DNA of 64,000 bases from Sphingomonas sp. AP4-R1 (GCF_013113735.1 NZ_CP053346.1:4850001-4914000), one strand, 5' to 3'. Shown: positions 10,731 through 20,608, numbered from the stretch's first letter. Made by a program: numbers and translations. Notes: generated by a model from the letters alone, not told the origin.

Positions 10731-11005
10731 CAATCAGCCATTCCGCGATCGGGAGTTTCGCTGGGATCAAGCGGATGCCCAGCGTTTGCGATGATCGCGT
10801 CGGCCACACCATAAACGGCGAAAGGTGCACCCGAACTGGCGCTGAGTTCGCCGATCCTTCGAGCATAGCCTGCCGCCAAACCGCGATGCGACGCACGCGC
10901 TTCCGGGCTGGCGCCCTGCGCTTCCCGCATCAACGAAACCTGGTGCCTGTGGAGGAGGAAATTGAGAGCCATAACTGCATCCCGACCTGTAAGCGGGAGC
11001 GCCAT
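10730..11005 (-). CDS. Small hypothetical protein (91 aa)
   Basis: MALPLTGRDAVMALNFLLHRHQVSLMREAQGASPEARASHRGLAAGYARRIGEL... An internal start at the second Met would give about 80 aa. Helical, soluble, with the look of a recurrent sphingomonad small protein. The stop overlaps the start of the following Lys-rich gene (TGATG). No function assigned. Confidence 0.55.
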   Translation of the reverse strand: MALPLTGRDAVMALNFLLHRHQVSLMREAQGASPEARASHRGLAAGYARRIGELSASSGAPFAVYGVADAIIANAGHPLDPSETPDRGMAD

Positions 11006-11969
11006 CGAGTCTCTCTGCCGCCGGCGCTTACTGCGAAATGCCGTCGATAACCCCCATATAGTGTCGCGATGAGGAAAAGTAAGGCCCCTGCCTTACACGA
11101 TAGAACTTTTTAGGCCGATCCAACGCCGGACTGTGAGCGACCCGAGTTGTTTGCCACGCGCGGACGTCAGGTCATATCGATGCTACGGCAGTCTCGGGGA
11201 TTTCTACATCTAGAATGGAACGGCACGGCGTGGCGAGAAATAGTTGGCCGACGCGCAAACCTCGATCCGCCTGACCTTGCAACTTACACCTATCGCAATT
11301 GTTAACTCCATAACGGTCCCATGCCGTCCGCCCCCTACAAGGATGACTCATGAGCGATGGCACGCCGCCTCACCCCCTCAACGACGGGGAGCTAGACGCC
11401 ATGCGCGAAAGCATGAAGCATGGAGTTGATCGACTGGCTCTCCCACCCGGCAGGAAACGTTGGACGCCGCGCACAAAGCCCGTAGATGAGATCGGACCAC
11501 CTCGACGTTCGTATCGCTGAGAACGCAGGCAATCGGTGTTAAATGCAAATTCCGGCTGGCAGCTTCGTAGCGGCCAAGACCCACAATCCGACATTCAGCC
11601 ACTGCTCGCGGCTTCCCGGAACCCGCCGTTCGTTCATGTAGGTAGCGAAGCGGTGCCGCGCTGCCCGCTGCAATCGTCGACCATGAAGTCTCGCGCCGCT
11701 TAGCTGGCGATCGAGCTCAGGTCCCCAACCTCCTCAACCGTCTAGATCGGGTAGCGCGCCGACGAAAGCTGGCGGGCCAAGCCTGATGAAGATGAGCGAT
11801 ATGTCTACGGGTGCTGTCAGTCCAATGCGAAGCTGCTTTGACAAACCGCTGACACTGTCTGCGGCGGGGCGGTACGTCCCGCCTCACCTTCACTGGAGTG
11901 CTGGTTCAAACACTTGCGACACTGTCCATTTGCAGCTTCCACAACGCCAGATTTGTCATGCGAAAGCGA
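11006..11969. other. Gene-poor stretch left of the defence-like region
   Basis: About 960 bases in which I see only short open frames without family resemblance, on both strands. Base composition is less GC-biased than on the left. Nothing resembles an rRNA, tRNA or intact transposase gene. It probably marks the boundary of an inserted region. Confidence 0.5.
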
Positions 11970-13469
11970 TCAAAACTCCATTGCGAGTTTCTCAGTCATT
12001 TCCGCAATATTCTCAGGTGGCCACCCAGGATTCTCCGTGCCGAGCCGCAAGCCCATGGACGATAGCACCTCTTTGATCTCATTGAGAGATTTTCGTCCAA
12101 AATTCGGCATCCGGAGCATCTCCGCTTCAGTCTTTTGAACGAGATCGCCAATGAAGAGGATATTATCGTGCCTGAGACAGGTTGCAGTACGAACTGAAAG
12201 CTCCAACTCATCGATTTTTTTGAGAAGGAAGCGATTGAGCGACATGCTCACATGGTCAGGATCATCCGCTGGCAATGTATCTACCGAGGCTCTTAACCAT
12301 TTCAGTGACGGGGCAGGCTGCTGAATCGCCGTTTGTTCCACGCCGACCTTTGCTGCGCTTTCGTACAGATCGAGGTGATTTCGCAGAATTCCGGCAGATT
12401 CCGCTAGCGCCTCGCCCGGCGTGAGAGAACCGTCGGTTTCGACCGTGAGCGTCAACCTGTCATAATCGAGCTCGCTTCCGCGTCGCGTATTCTCGACTTT
12501 GTATGCGACTTGTCGGACTGGCGAAAAAAGCGCGTCTATTGGAATGAGGCCGACTGGGGCGTCCGGCGGTCGGTTTGATGCGGCAGGCAAATATCCCTTG
12601 CCGCCGGAAGCCCAGAACTCAATGCCAAGCGTAGCATTGGCATCAAGGTGGCAGAGTGCGAGCTCTGGATTGAGAATCTCTACGCCTGCTCCAGCCATAA
12701 TGTCGGCGGCCGTCACGACGCACGGACCCATCACGTCAAGTCTGAAGTGGCGCTCTTCATCGCCGTCTGCTTTGATCGCGATTTGCTTAATGTTCAAAAC
12801 AAGATCGGTCACATCCTCTCGAACGCCCGCAAGGCTTGAGAATTCATGCAGTACGCCATCAATACGTATCGCCGTTATTGCCCATCCGTTGATCGCAGAC
12901 AGAAGCACGCGTCGAAGGGCGTTCCCGAGAGTGAGGCCAAAACCGCGCTCCAAGGGCTCGGTCACGAAGGTCGCTCTGCGCTCTTTCAGTATCGACAACG
13001 ATAACTGGCTCTCGACGACTGCAGGTGCGACGACCGTCTGCTCCACCGCCGAAGTCGACGCGCTCTTGCCCAGTATGCTGGCTACGTCGCTTAATTCGTC
13101 CGGCTGATCGGCGAGAAATGCTTCGACGAGCTTTCGGACGCTCGATCCTTCCGTATAGTCTGTGCGGATGCTCTCGAGAGCGGTCCGGAGATAAAAGACG
13201 TTGCCGATCAGTAGTCCGAGCGAACGAGATTTGAATGCTGAAAGCGGGCGATCGCCGATAGCCATGTGACGTTGGCTATTGGTGTTGATGACAACGTCAT
13301 CTTCGTCGAGCTCAATCTCATCGAACCCGGTGATTACATCTCGTTGGCATCGCTGAACGTAGGCCGCCTCGTCACGATCGTCATCGGACTCGAACAACGG
13401 AATAACAAATCCGTCTCCGATCGCCGCTGGATGCAACGCGCCAGTGAGTCTATAAAAATTCTGGCTCAT
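11970..13469 (-). CDS. RNA polymerase alpha-subunit paralogue with extra N-terminal domain
   Basis: 499 aa from the ATG at 13469, chosen because it forms an ATGA overlap with the upstream gene; a start at 13496 is also open. Residues 1 to about 155 form an unrecognised domain ([19 protein letters not shown], acidic [10 protein letters not shown]). From about 160 on it is a complete alpha subunit. The alpha-NTD has [24 protein letters not shown] (Arg187 corresponds to E. coli Arg45), [48 protein letters not shown] and [16 protein letters not shown]. The alpha-CTD (about 410-499) has [51 protein letters not shown]-element contacts Arg265, Cys269, Lys298, Ser299 and Glu302 are kept (Arg427, Cys431, Lys460, Ser461, Glu464) but Asn268 is Thr430. 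It is not in the ribosomal-protein context of housekeeping rpoA. Role unknown. Confidence 0.9.
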   Translation of the reverse strand: MSQNFYRLTGALHPAAIGDGFVIPLFESDDDRDEAAYVQRCQRDVITGFDEIELDEDDVVINTNSQRHMAIGDRPLSAFKSRSLGLLIGNVFYLRTALESIRTDYTEGSSVRKLVEAFLADQPDELSDVASILGKSASTSAVEQTVVAPAVVESQLSLSILKERRATFVTEPLERGFGLTLGNALRRVLLSAINGWAITAIRIDGVLHEFSSLAGVREDVTDLVLNIKQIAIKADGDEERHFRLDVMGPCVVTAADIMAGAGVEILNPELALCHLDANATLGIEFWASGGKGYLPAASNRPPDAPVGLIPIDALFSPVRQVAYKVENTRRGSELDYDRLTLTVETDGSLTPGEALAESAGILRNHLDLYESAAKVGVEQTAIQQPAPSLKWLRASVDTLPADDPDHVSMSLNRFLLKKIDELELSVRTATCLRHDNILFIGDLVQKTEAEMLRMPNFGRKSLNEIKEVLSSMGLRLGTENPGWPPENIAEMTEKLAMEF

Positions 13470-14248
13470 ACGAGGTATTTTTCCGTCTTGAGCCACGCGC
13501 GTGTGGCGTCTCGAATCTGCCTTTGTCGTGCATCGACGTGATCGTGATCCAATTCGTATGGCACACGTTCGGCGTCTAGCTTCCCAGCAAACGCTACGAT
13601 TTCGGGCTCTTCCAACGCCGTCGATGGCCCCACGATCGCGAGGACGTTATCTGGGCGCAACGTGATCGGATCGATGAAATGCAATTCGATCGATGCCGCA
13701 CGTTGATCGTAGGTGGTCTTGTTGTTGGGGCTGCAAATCTGTTTCAAGCTGTCACTATGGAAATCTAGCTTTGATATCCTGTTGGACAAATCGCTTCGTA
13801 TCGCCATCTCGTAATAAGCGGAGTTGTCACCGAAGAACGCGCTCACGACCTGAGACGGGGAATCTTTGCCGTCGGGGAGATAGTACTCGTCGATATCTGC
13901 ATTCTCACAGATATCTTTGTAGAAAAGATCATATCCGCCGGAATCAAACGGGAGCATACTGGATGGGCAGGGAAGCTTGTTATAGTCAAGAATGAACGTG
14001 TAAAGCGCAGACCATATCGAGTTGCTCGACCTGCCATCGCTTTTCGGTCTGTAACTTGGTTTTCCGTAGAAAAAGAACGATGCCTCTTTTCCAACGATTG
14101 GGTCCAGACGCCCGGCCGCGATCGTGCCGCTCTCCATGATTCGGATGAAGCTTCGCCCAAAACATGTGTGCATGGCGGGGAGCACGGGTGTGGCCGATGC
14201 AGACGTTGTGATGAAGCTCTGAAAACGGTGCGCAGGACCTAGCGCCAT
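13466..14248 (-). CDS. Unknown partner of the RpoA-like fusion
   Basis: 260 aa from the ATG at 14248, which has AAGGATGAG about 8 bases upstream; upstream in-frame ATGs lack a spaced RBS. Its stop overlaps the ATG of the alpha-like gene (ATGA), so the two are made together. The first 70 residues ([21 protein letters not shown] then [14 protein letters not shown]) vaguely recall the beginning of ADP-ribosyltransferase-fold proteins of the DarT/DUF4433 type, which open with a His/Thr-Ser strand, an I-L-E-S-G helix and a later Tyr motif. That likeness is weak and not a call. The middle is rich in Tyr/Asp/Asn, the C-terminus in charged helix. Codon use is less GC-biased than in the flanks. Confidence 0.75.
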   Translation of the reverse strand: MALGPAHRFQSFITTSASATPVLPAMHTCFGRSFIRIMESGTIAAGRLDPIVGKEASFFFYGKPSYRPKSDGRSSNSIWSALYTFILDYNKLPCPSSMLPFDSGGYDLFYKDICENADIDEYYLPDGKDSPSQVVSAFFGDNSAYYEMAIRSDLSNRISKLDFHSDSLKQICSPNNKTTYDQRAASIELHFIDPITLRPDNVLAIVGPSTALEEPEIVAFAGKLDAERVPYELDHDHVDARQRQIRDATRAWLKTEKYLV

Positions 14249-14513
14249 CGATCTCATCCTTTTTGAACGTCGGCTCACTTGAAGCTAGGTTGGCCTAGGT
14301 GCCACCTTTCAACTCCAAATATCAAGACCGCGAGGCGGCCGCGTATGGCGCCATCGCCGCCAACGTGCATGCGCCTTGGCATGCGCGGCTTCGGTCCACA
14401 ATTCGAGGCTCCTTGTGTCTCGCGTCGCCCATTCCGCGAAAAGATGATCGTCAAAGGATGCCAGCGCTGCAACAGCGATGGCGAACTGGTGCGTTTGCTT
14501 CTAGCCATCGCGG

Positions 14514-15671
14514 ATGGCAGGTACGGATCTGGACGACGAGCATCAGGATATCCCCGAGGGTACAGACGGCTCCGACCTGAGGCCAAACGAGTCCATACAG
14601 AAGATCCTGATCTCGGCGGTCGCGCGCTTCACCGGCGAATTCTCTTCGCCGAATTTGCTGATCACGCATGCGTGGCCGCCATTCCATTCGGGCCGAAGGG
14701 ACTGGTTTCGCGAGGATACGCCTCTGTCGCGCACGGCGTTCGTGCTGTCGTTCAGAACGGTGCGATCTCCGAAGCTGCCGGGCTTCGTCGTCCCGAACTA
14801 TGAACCTGCGGGCCAAATCGTAGGCGCTGTGCTCAGTGTGCTATTTGGTAAGCGCTTCGATACGCACGGGCCTATCGAGATGTCGGGTAGTTTCGGTGTT
14901 CCTGATCTTTCGGCCTTCTCGATTCCCAACAATCCGTCGCTCCCTCACATCGGTCCGAAGGTACGGGCAGACTACCCCGTTCCTCTGGAAGTCTCGGAGG
15001 CTCGTCGGATGCAGCCCCTCTTCTTGGGCGATCATCCCGACGCTGCAGCACGATCGGCGTTCATGGCCGCCGCCCGTTTCTATCAGCGGGCACTCCAGGC
15101 GATCGAGGATGATCCTGAAGTCGCGTATCTCCATCTGATCACTGCCGGCGAGATCATCGCTAACCACAAGCCCTTCGTCGAGGAGGAACACATCGATGAA
15201 CAAACCCGCGCGGCTCTCGCGCGGATCGAACGAGAAATGGATGGCGGAGCGGCATTGGCCTCGCAGCTAAGAGGAAAACTTCGCGGAATAAAGCGGAGGT
15301 TCGTCTCGGCTGTCGCCTCTTACATTGATCCAGGTTTCTTCGATCGAACCGAGGCAATTGATGGTTTTTCGGCCTTCCGGTCAGATAATTTCACCCAGCG
15401 CCTGGCGGCTGCCTATGATCTTCGCAGCAAATCCGTTCACACTGGCCGACCGTTCGGGAGCTGGATCGCGGCCAGAAGCGACAGAGGCGAGGTGCAAAGT
15501 GGCGAACCGGTTGTCGAAGATGACAGGGAGTTGGCGCGGATCCTTTACCGGGCACCGACCTTTGTGGGTCTGGAGCGCGTGCTCCGGTATGCCCTGATCG
15601 GGTTCGCGCAGGAGCTGGGCGCCGCAATGTCGAATATTGGCGTTCGCCCTGACAGTGACGACAACGGCTAG
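14514..15671 (+). CDS. HEPN-domain protein (ApeA-HEPN-like)
   Basis: 385 aa, soluble. The C-terminal half (about 175-375) is helical and carries YDLRSKSVHTG, an R-x4-H motif at Arg304/His309 with the surrounding hydrophobic helix typical of HEPN ribonucleases, particularly the ApeA-like HEPN group (R-S-x-x-V-H-x-G). The N-terminal 170 residues are an unassigned alpha/beta domain (HAWPPFHSGRRDWF, LPGFVVPNYEPAGQIVGAVLSVLFG). HEPN proteins commonly act as RNases in abortive infection. The gene stands alone, divergent from the RpoA-fusion operon, with about 420 bp free behind it. Nuclease function is inferred from the motif. Confidence 0.72.
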   Translation: MAGTDLDDEHQDIPEGTDGSDLRPNESIQKILISAVARFTGEFSSPNLLITHAWPPFHSGRRDWFREDTPLSRTAFVLSFRTVRSPKLPGFVVPNYEPAGQIVGAVLSVLFGKRFDTHGPIEMSGSFGVPDLSAFSIPNNPSLPHIGPKVRADYPVPLEVSEARRMQPLFLGDHPDAAARSAFMAAARFYQRALQAIEDDPEVAYLHLITAGEIIANHKPFVEEEHIDEQTRAALARIEREMDGGAALASQLRGKLRGIKRRFVSAVASYIDPGFFDRTEAIDGFSAFRSDNFTQRLAAAYDLRSKSVHTGRPFGSWIAARSDRGEVQSGEPVVEDDRELARILYRAPTFVGLERVLRYALIGFAQELGAAMSNIGVRPDSDDNG

Positions 15672-16096
15672 GCCGCTCGCCTAGCTTCGAAATGCGCCTC
15701 CATATCGATCAGGGGACGGCCGACGGCAACAAGGTGTGTTGGGCATCCCAGTTCCGACCCACAACCAAACGTTCAGGTTGCCCTGCCCGCTTCTCAACTT
15801 CAGACATTTACTAATCTTGGGCTCGCCCGGGGTTCGACGGGCTGCCGACGATGATCGAGATGGCAAAAAGTGGGACTTTCCGGTCATTCTGTTGCGACGT
15901 GTTCAACGACGGCTTTTGTCAAACCTAGACATTCGAGGTAGTTTGAGCACTGCCTGATACTGGATGATTGCTCAGGTGAATTTCTCTGGCGTCGACTGGG
16001 TCGCGAGCAGATCTGCCGTCCAATGGATGAACCCACACCAGCCTTCGCCTATATAAAGACTGCGGACCGACCCAAGCGTCCGCCGATGGGGGACGA
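15672..16096. other. Intergenic stretch without recognisable gene
   Basis: About 425 bases separating the HEPN gene from the next operon. Only short frames without resemblance are seen. The last 20 bases hold a strong RBS (gggggacga) in front of the TTG start of the next gene. Confidence 0.5.
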
Positions 16097-17833
16097 TTGA
16101 GCGACCGGGAAGACCTCATCGCAGCAGCGAATGCGGGCACGCTGCCCGAGCTGTTTGTCGAACGGCTGCGCCGTCACCGCACCGACGAGCTCGGCAAGGC
16201 TTTCCGCGCGACCCTGACCAAACTTCACAATGACGGCACGATCGATGTGCTGGAACCCGCGCGGCAAATGGCGACATCACCGATCAACCAGCACGACTTC
16301 TTCACGGTGATGCACGTCTATAGCGAGCTGATCCCGGCGCTCGACGCCAGCGTCCCGGACATGCTCGCCGCCGTCAAAGCCCTGTCGACGCGCGCCGGCG
16401 AGGATGTCGCCGCTGGCATGGCCAATGGCGGCTATCGGACCTGGGCCGAACAGGGCAGCCGTGCTCGCGACACGTTCGAGACAATCAACCCCGAGGACGG
16501 TGACGATAGCGCCTATGTCTTCCTGGCGTTGCAGGCGCTGGCCAAGACCGAGCCCGATACGGCGCTCGACCGCGCGATCCTCTATGTCGGCAGCAATGCC
16601 GGTCCGGCGCGGTCGGCCGCGGCCAAGGCGATCGGCACCTTCGATCTAACCGATCCCGACCGCCGTACCCGCGCTACCGACGCGCTCGCCGCCCATGCAG
16701 CGAGCGCCGACGACAACAGCCTCGGCCATATCCTCGCGGCGATCTGCGAAATCGCTAAAGCTCACCCCGACACTCACACAAAGGCCGCGGCGCTGATCGA
16801 CGCCAATATCGAACGCACCGGCGACCATGCGATCCACCAGCTATCGCTCGAACTGATGTTCCATGCCGACGAGCTACCGCCGGCAATCGTAAAGCCCCTG
16901 ACCGCGATCATGCACCGTGTTCCGATCGGCAATCGCGGCACGATCCGCGACATTGGCGCGGCAGCGGGCAAACTCGCCGACAAGAACCGCCTCGATGAAG
17001 CGCTGGCGCTGATCACGCCGTTGCTCTCACAGCATGAGGAGCTGACCTCCCTCGAGCCGCTCGGCAGCCTAAGCTATCATCTGCTACAGTTACCGCCCGA
17101 CGAACTCGCTCAAACCATCGTCATCTGGCTGCTGGCGTGCGACCCCAATCTTGGCCGCGCTACTATGGCGCTGGTCGGCGACCATCATGGCGATGCGCCG
17201 CTCATCCTCGATCCTCGCTCCGCAGCCGCCAGCCTCGACGACCCCGAGCGGCTGCTGCTTGCCCACCGGGCGATCGGCTGGCTGTTCGTCCATCCGGTCA
17301 CTGCCACGTCCCTGGTGGTCGGCCTGCTCGACGGCGCCGGCGACACTGCGCAGCGCACGATCGCCGAACTGCTGTTCGATCCGCTGCTGATCAACTTCTC
17401 GGGGTCGGTCGGCGAGTGGATCGCCGAACAGGCCAAGGCTCCGGATCATCCGTCGCAAGCCATCCTTAACGATCTCGTCACGCGACTCGAGGCCTATATC
17501 GAGGGGCTGCGCGCGCCCGGCCGGATCAAGGAGTTGCGCCCGTCCGAGCGCGAACGGCTGATCGAGAACCACCGCCAGCATGAGTCGATGCGCCAAGTCT
17601 ATAAGGCATCGAAGAAAACCTCGATTCTCGCGTCGCTCGCGACGCGGCAGGTGCTGCTCTACGGCACGCGCTCGATCAGCTATTTCAAAGGAACGGGCGG
17701 CAAGCAGCAGCGCAGCGAGATGAAGATGCACAGCTTCAGCCACAGCATCGAATCGCCGCGCCTCGACATTCTCGAGCCGTTCGATCTCGACTATATGCTG
17801 CGCGTGTTTCGCGCGATGAAAGCCGCGTCATGA
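16097..17833 (+). CDS. HEAT-like helical-repeat protein
   Basis: 578 aa starting at TTG, which follows gggggacga at good spacing; no ATG fits the homology-like N-terminus (MSDREDLIAAANAGTLPELFVERLRRHRTDELG). The body is a series of amphipathic helix pairs with Ala/Leu spacing (for example ALDRAILYVGSNAGPARSAAAKAIGTFDL) as in HEAT/ARM scaffolds. The C-terminal 100 residues are basic (SERERLIENHRQHESMRQVYKASKKTSILASLATRQ, then GTGGKQQRSEMKMHSFSHSIE). No enzymatic motif. It overlaps the next gene by ATGA, so the two products probably act together, this one perhaps as the sensor or scaffold for a nuclease-like partner. Confidence 0.7.
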   Translation: MSDREDLIAAANAGTLPELFVERLRRHRTDELGKAFRATLTKLHNDGTIDVLEPARQMATSPINQHDFFTVMHVYSELIPALDASVPDMLAAVKALSTRAGEDVAAGMANGGYRTWAEQGSRARDTFETINPEDGDDSAYVFLALQALAKTEPDTALDRAILYVGSNAGPARSAAAKAIGTFDLTDPDRRTRATDALAAHAASADDNSLGHILAAICEIAKAHPDTHTKAAALIDANIERTGDHAIHQLSLELMFHADELPPAIVKPLTAIMHRVPIGNRGTIRDIGAAAGKLADKNRLDEALALITPLLSQHEELTSLEPLGSLSYHLLQLPPDELAQTIVIWLLACDPNLGRATMALVGDHHGDAPLILDPRSAAASLDDPERLLLAHRAIGWLFVHPVTATSLVVGLLDGAGDTAQRTIAELLFDPLLINFSGSVGEWIAEQAKAPDHPSQAILNDLVTRLEAYIEGLRAPGRIKELRPSERERLIENHRQHESMRQVYKASKKTSILASLATRQVLLYGTRSISYFKGTGGKQQRSEMKMHSFSHSIESPRLDILEPFDLDYMLRVFRAMKAAS

Positions 17834-19590
17834 AACTCGTCATTCGGGAATATCTTGCGTCGCTAAAGGAGCGCGACGAACTGGATGCGGTTCTGCCCGA
17901 CCTACTGACCGAACTGGGATTCACGGTCTACTCGCGGCCGGCGCGTGGCACGCGCCAATATGGCGTCGATGTCGCCGCGGTCGGCCCCGGCCAGGATGGC
18001 ATCAGGCGCGTGCATCTGTTCTCGGTCAAGTCGGGCGACCTTGACCGCAACGAATGGAATACGGCGAGCCCGCAAAGTCTCAGACCGTCGCTGGATGAGA
18101 TTCTTGATCATTATATCGCGAGCCGCATCCCGCCCGAGTATGCGAGCCTCCCGATCGCGATCTGCCTGACCTTCGGTGGTGCGATCGACGAGCAGGTCCG
18201 CGCCGAGGTGACGGGTTATATGACCCGCAACACCACGCCCAAGATCAGCTTCGAGGAATGGAACGGTGATCGGCTGGCGCAGGTTATTCTCGACGGCATC
18301 TTGCGCGAGGAACTGCTGCCAGCACCGCAACGCAGTCATTTGCGCAAGGCCGTGGCGATGGTCGAGGAGCCCGACATCGCGCTCGACCATTTCCAGAAAC
18401 TGCTACGCGCACTCGCCGACCAGCCCGGCACGACGCCCGCAGCCCGGCTCAGCCAGGCGCGGCTTATCAACATCTGTCTGTGGATAGTGTTTGTCTGGGC
18501 GCGCGAAGCCGAGAATGTCGAAGCGCCGTACCGGGCCAGCGAACTGGCGTTGCTCGAGGTATGGCAGCTGCTGAAGACCGACATCGCCAGGACTTCGAGA
18601 GCAGGCGAGGCCGCCAGCCTCGTCCTCAACGAACTGGCCGAGCTCCATTTCCTAATCTGGGACGCGCTGTTCGAAGATAAAATCCTGCCGGCGGCCGAGA
18701 CCCGTCACGCGATCTCGACCGTGGTCGAAAGCCACGCCGCGCTCGACATCAACCTCAAGCTGTTCGATCTCATCGGCCGGCTGGCACTGCGCGGGCTGTG
18801 GCTGGCCTGGCAATTGTCGCCGGCGAGCGGCCCCGTCGTTTTCACCAACGACTATCTCAACACGCTCCCGGCCCTCATCAGCGACACCACCCGAGCGACC
18901 GTCAACAAGATCGACCGGCTGATCGAGGCGATGATGGCGATCGTCAGCAACAATCGCGCGTTACTCTCGCCGATTGGAGACTGGCAAGCGATCGACATTG
19001 GTCTCGCCTTCACGCTGCTCGCCTGCCGTCCCGGCGCGCACGGCGCGATCGATCAATGGGCCGAGGAACTCGCAAAGCACTCGATGTTCGCGTTCAAAGC
19101 GCATGGCCGCTACCCGATTACCAGCAGCTCCTATTGGGACCTAGTCGACCATCCGTCGGAGCGCAGCGACGCGTATCGCACCGCCTCTACCGAGGGCAGC
19201 ATCCTCTATCCGCTGCTGGCAATTTGGGCGGCGGCGAGAGGCGAGCAGATGCTGTTCGACGAGATCGCAAAGTTCAGCGAGGACGCCCTTGCACATTGCA
19301 CGTTCCAGACTTGGCTTCCCGACGAGGACAGCGAGGACAATCTCTATCTCAACCGCGACAGCCACGGGGCGGCGCTAGCCGGCATTCCAGTGACCGAGGG
19401 CACGCGCGACGCGCTCGATTTCATTCTCGCCGAGGCGAACACCAACAAGCATTACGACCAGCTCACGGCGGTGAAGCTCAGCCATTGGCCGATCGTGCTG
19501 ACCGCTTGCCGTGCACATCGCTTGCCGGTGCCGCCGCAAGTCTGGCGCGACCTGCTGCCCCATATCTGCCGACCAGCCCGGAGGACTTAG
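17830..19590 (+). CDS. PD-(D/E)XK-like N-terminus with long helical C-terminus
   Basis: 586 aa, coupled by ATGA to the helical-repeat gene. Residues 20-70 (LLTELGFTVYSRPARG, YGVDVAAVG, VHLFSVKSGD) follow the core of Mrr/RecB-type restriction nucleases: Asp47 and Lys67 are in place, but the acidic or Gln residue of the second motif is Ser65 (S-x-K). The domain may be a divergent nuclease or a dead DNA-binding version. The remaining 400 residues are helical without known motif (LRALADQPGTTPAARLSQARLINICLWIVFVWARE and similar). Its end overlaps the convergent exonuclease gene by 4 bases. Together with the preceding gene it makes a two-gene operon typical of uncharacterised defence modules. Confidence 0.65.
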   Translation: MKLVIREYLASLKERDELDAVLPDLLTELGFTVYSRPARGTRQYGVDVAAVGPGQDGIRRVHLFSVKSGDLDRNEWNTASPQSLRPSLDEILDHYIASRIPPEYASLPIAICLTFGGAIDEQVRAEVTGYMTRNTTPKISFEEWNGDRLAQVILDGILREELLPAPQRSHLRKAVAMVEEPDIALDHFQKLLRALADQPGTTPAARLSQARLINICLWIVFVWAREAENVEAPYRASELALLEVWQLLKTDIARTSRAGEAASLVLNELAELHFLIWDALFEDKILPAAETRHAISTVVESHAALDINLKLFDLIGRLALRGLWLAWQLSPASGPVVFTNDYLNTLPALISDTTRATVNKIDRLIEAMMAIVSNNRALLSPIGDWQAIDIGLAFTLLACRPGAHGAIDQWAEELAKHSMFAFKAHGRYPITSSSYWDLVDHPSERSDAYRTASTEGSILYPLLAIWAAARGEQMLFDEIAKFSEDALAHCTFQTWLPDEDSEDNLYLNRDSHGAALAGIPVTEGTRDALDFILAEANTNKHYDQLTAVKLSHWPIVLTACRAHRLPVPPQVWRDLLPHICRPARRT

Positions 19591-20504
19591 CCTGCCGGTA
19601 TGGCGTAGGTTATTATATTCAGGCGATCGCTGTACCGGTTCAACGCGTTCAGCTCGCAAATGCGGATTTGGGCGGACCAGCCATAGATGTCGCTTCGCAG
19701 ATAGGCCATCTCCGGGTGGAAGCCCGCTTCGTCGAGATCGATCCACCAAGCCTTGGGCCTACCGTCGCTGCCATCGGCCCACCGATAGCCACGGGCCTTG
19801 AGCAGATCCTTCTTCTCGAATGGCGCTCCATCGGCCCAACACCGCCAGCTTCGCGAGTTGGCCGATGACAAAAGCACCTTCATCGCGCTTTCCGGCCCTC
19901 CCACCGGGACGCCGCGGCTCAATATTTCGATGCCTGCGTAGCAGTCGTTCACCGCGCGGTGACCATCGTAGTAGAAACCGTGTGCCAGTCCGATCATGCT
20001 GAGCTTAGCGCTCTCAAAACCATGGGCCGCCCAAGGAATCTCAGAGAAGGAGCAGGCCCACCGGTTGTTCACCAGCTGTGGACAGAACCGCTCGACGAAG
20101 CGCCGATCGAACCCTGCATTGTGCGCGACGATAAGGCTTTCTCCAGCGAACTGGGCGGCCGCCGTGAAGTCGATCGCCTTGCCCGCCACCATATCAGGCG
20201 TGATGCCGGTCAGCCGTGTCACATCGGCGGAGATCAGCTTCTGTGGCTGGCGGAGGGCGGATCCTCCGATCTCAACCCCGGCTATGCGGCCCGAGTCCTC
20301 ATACCAGAAGGGCACCATCGCGAGTTCGATGATCTCGTCCTCGTTTGGATCCAGTCCCGTGGTCTCGACATCAAGGAACACGGCCCGCTTCATGTGTGGC
20401 ATCGGCACGAAGCCGGCGGGGGGCACCTTTAGCCGGCGAAGTACCCGGTAGTCACCGCTCGCCTCGAGCTGGGCGGCGAGCGCCTCCATCGTCGGATCGG
20501 TCAT
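19587..20504 (-). CDS. DnaQ-like 3'-5' exonuclease with extra C-terminal domain
   Basis: 305 aa from the ATG at 20504, which has gggag 9 bases upstream; an ATG at 20528 lacks an RBS. Exo I is FLDVETTGLD (Asp45, Glu47), Exo II is IVAHNAGFDRRF (Asp133), Exo III is HRAVNDCYAG (His182, Asp187), so the DEDDh active site is complete. The C-terminal 100 residues (KKDLLKARGYRWADG...KAWWIDLD) form an added domain also seen on some stand-alone exonucleases. It is the third gene of the minus-strand operon after the RT and the polymerase, and may supply in trans the proofreading or trimming activity that the truncated polymerase lacks. That cooperation is inference. Confidence 0.85.
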   Translation of the reverse strand: MTDPTMEALAAQLEASGDYRVLRRLKVPPAGFVPMPHMKRAVFLDVETTGLDPNEDEIIELAMVPFWYEDSGRIAGVEIGGSALRQPQKLISADVTRLTGITPDMVAGKAIDFTAAAQFAGESLIVAHNAGFDRRFVERFCPQLVNNRWACSFSEIPWAAHGFESAKLSMIGLAHGFYYDGHRAVNDCYAGIEILSRGVPVGGPESAMKVLLSSANSRSWRCWADGAPFEKKDLLKARGYRWADGSDGRPKAWWIDLDEAGFHPEMAYLRSDIYGWSAQIRICELNALNRYSDRLNIITYAIPAG

Positions 20505-20608
20505 GATGTTAGCTCCCTTATCCAGCATGGATGGCGGTCGAGTTTCTCAAAGCACCGGCCGATACTCCGGAAGGGCCGCCATGCATCGGCGTTGATCGAA
20601 GCATGTGC

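Noticed and set aside
11378..11602. Two overlapping minus-strand frames of about 74 codons
   Set aside because: No resemblance, no RBS, mutually overlapping; treated as non-coding.
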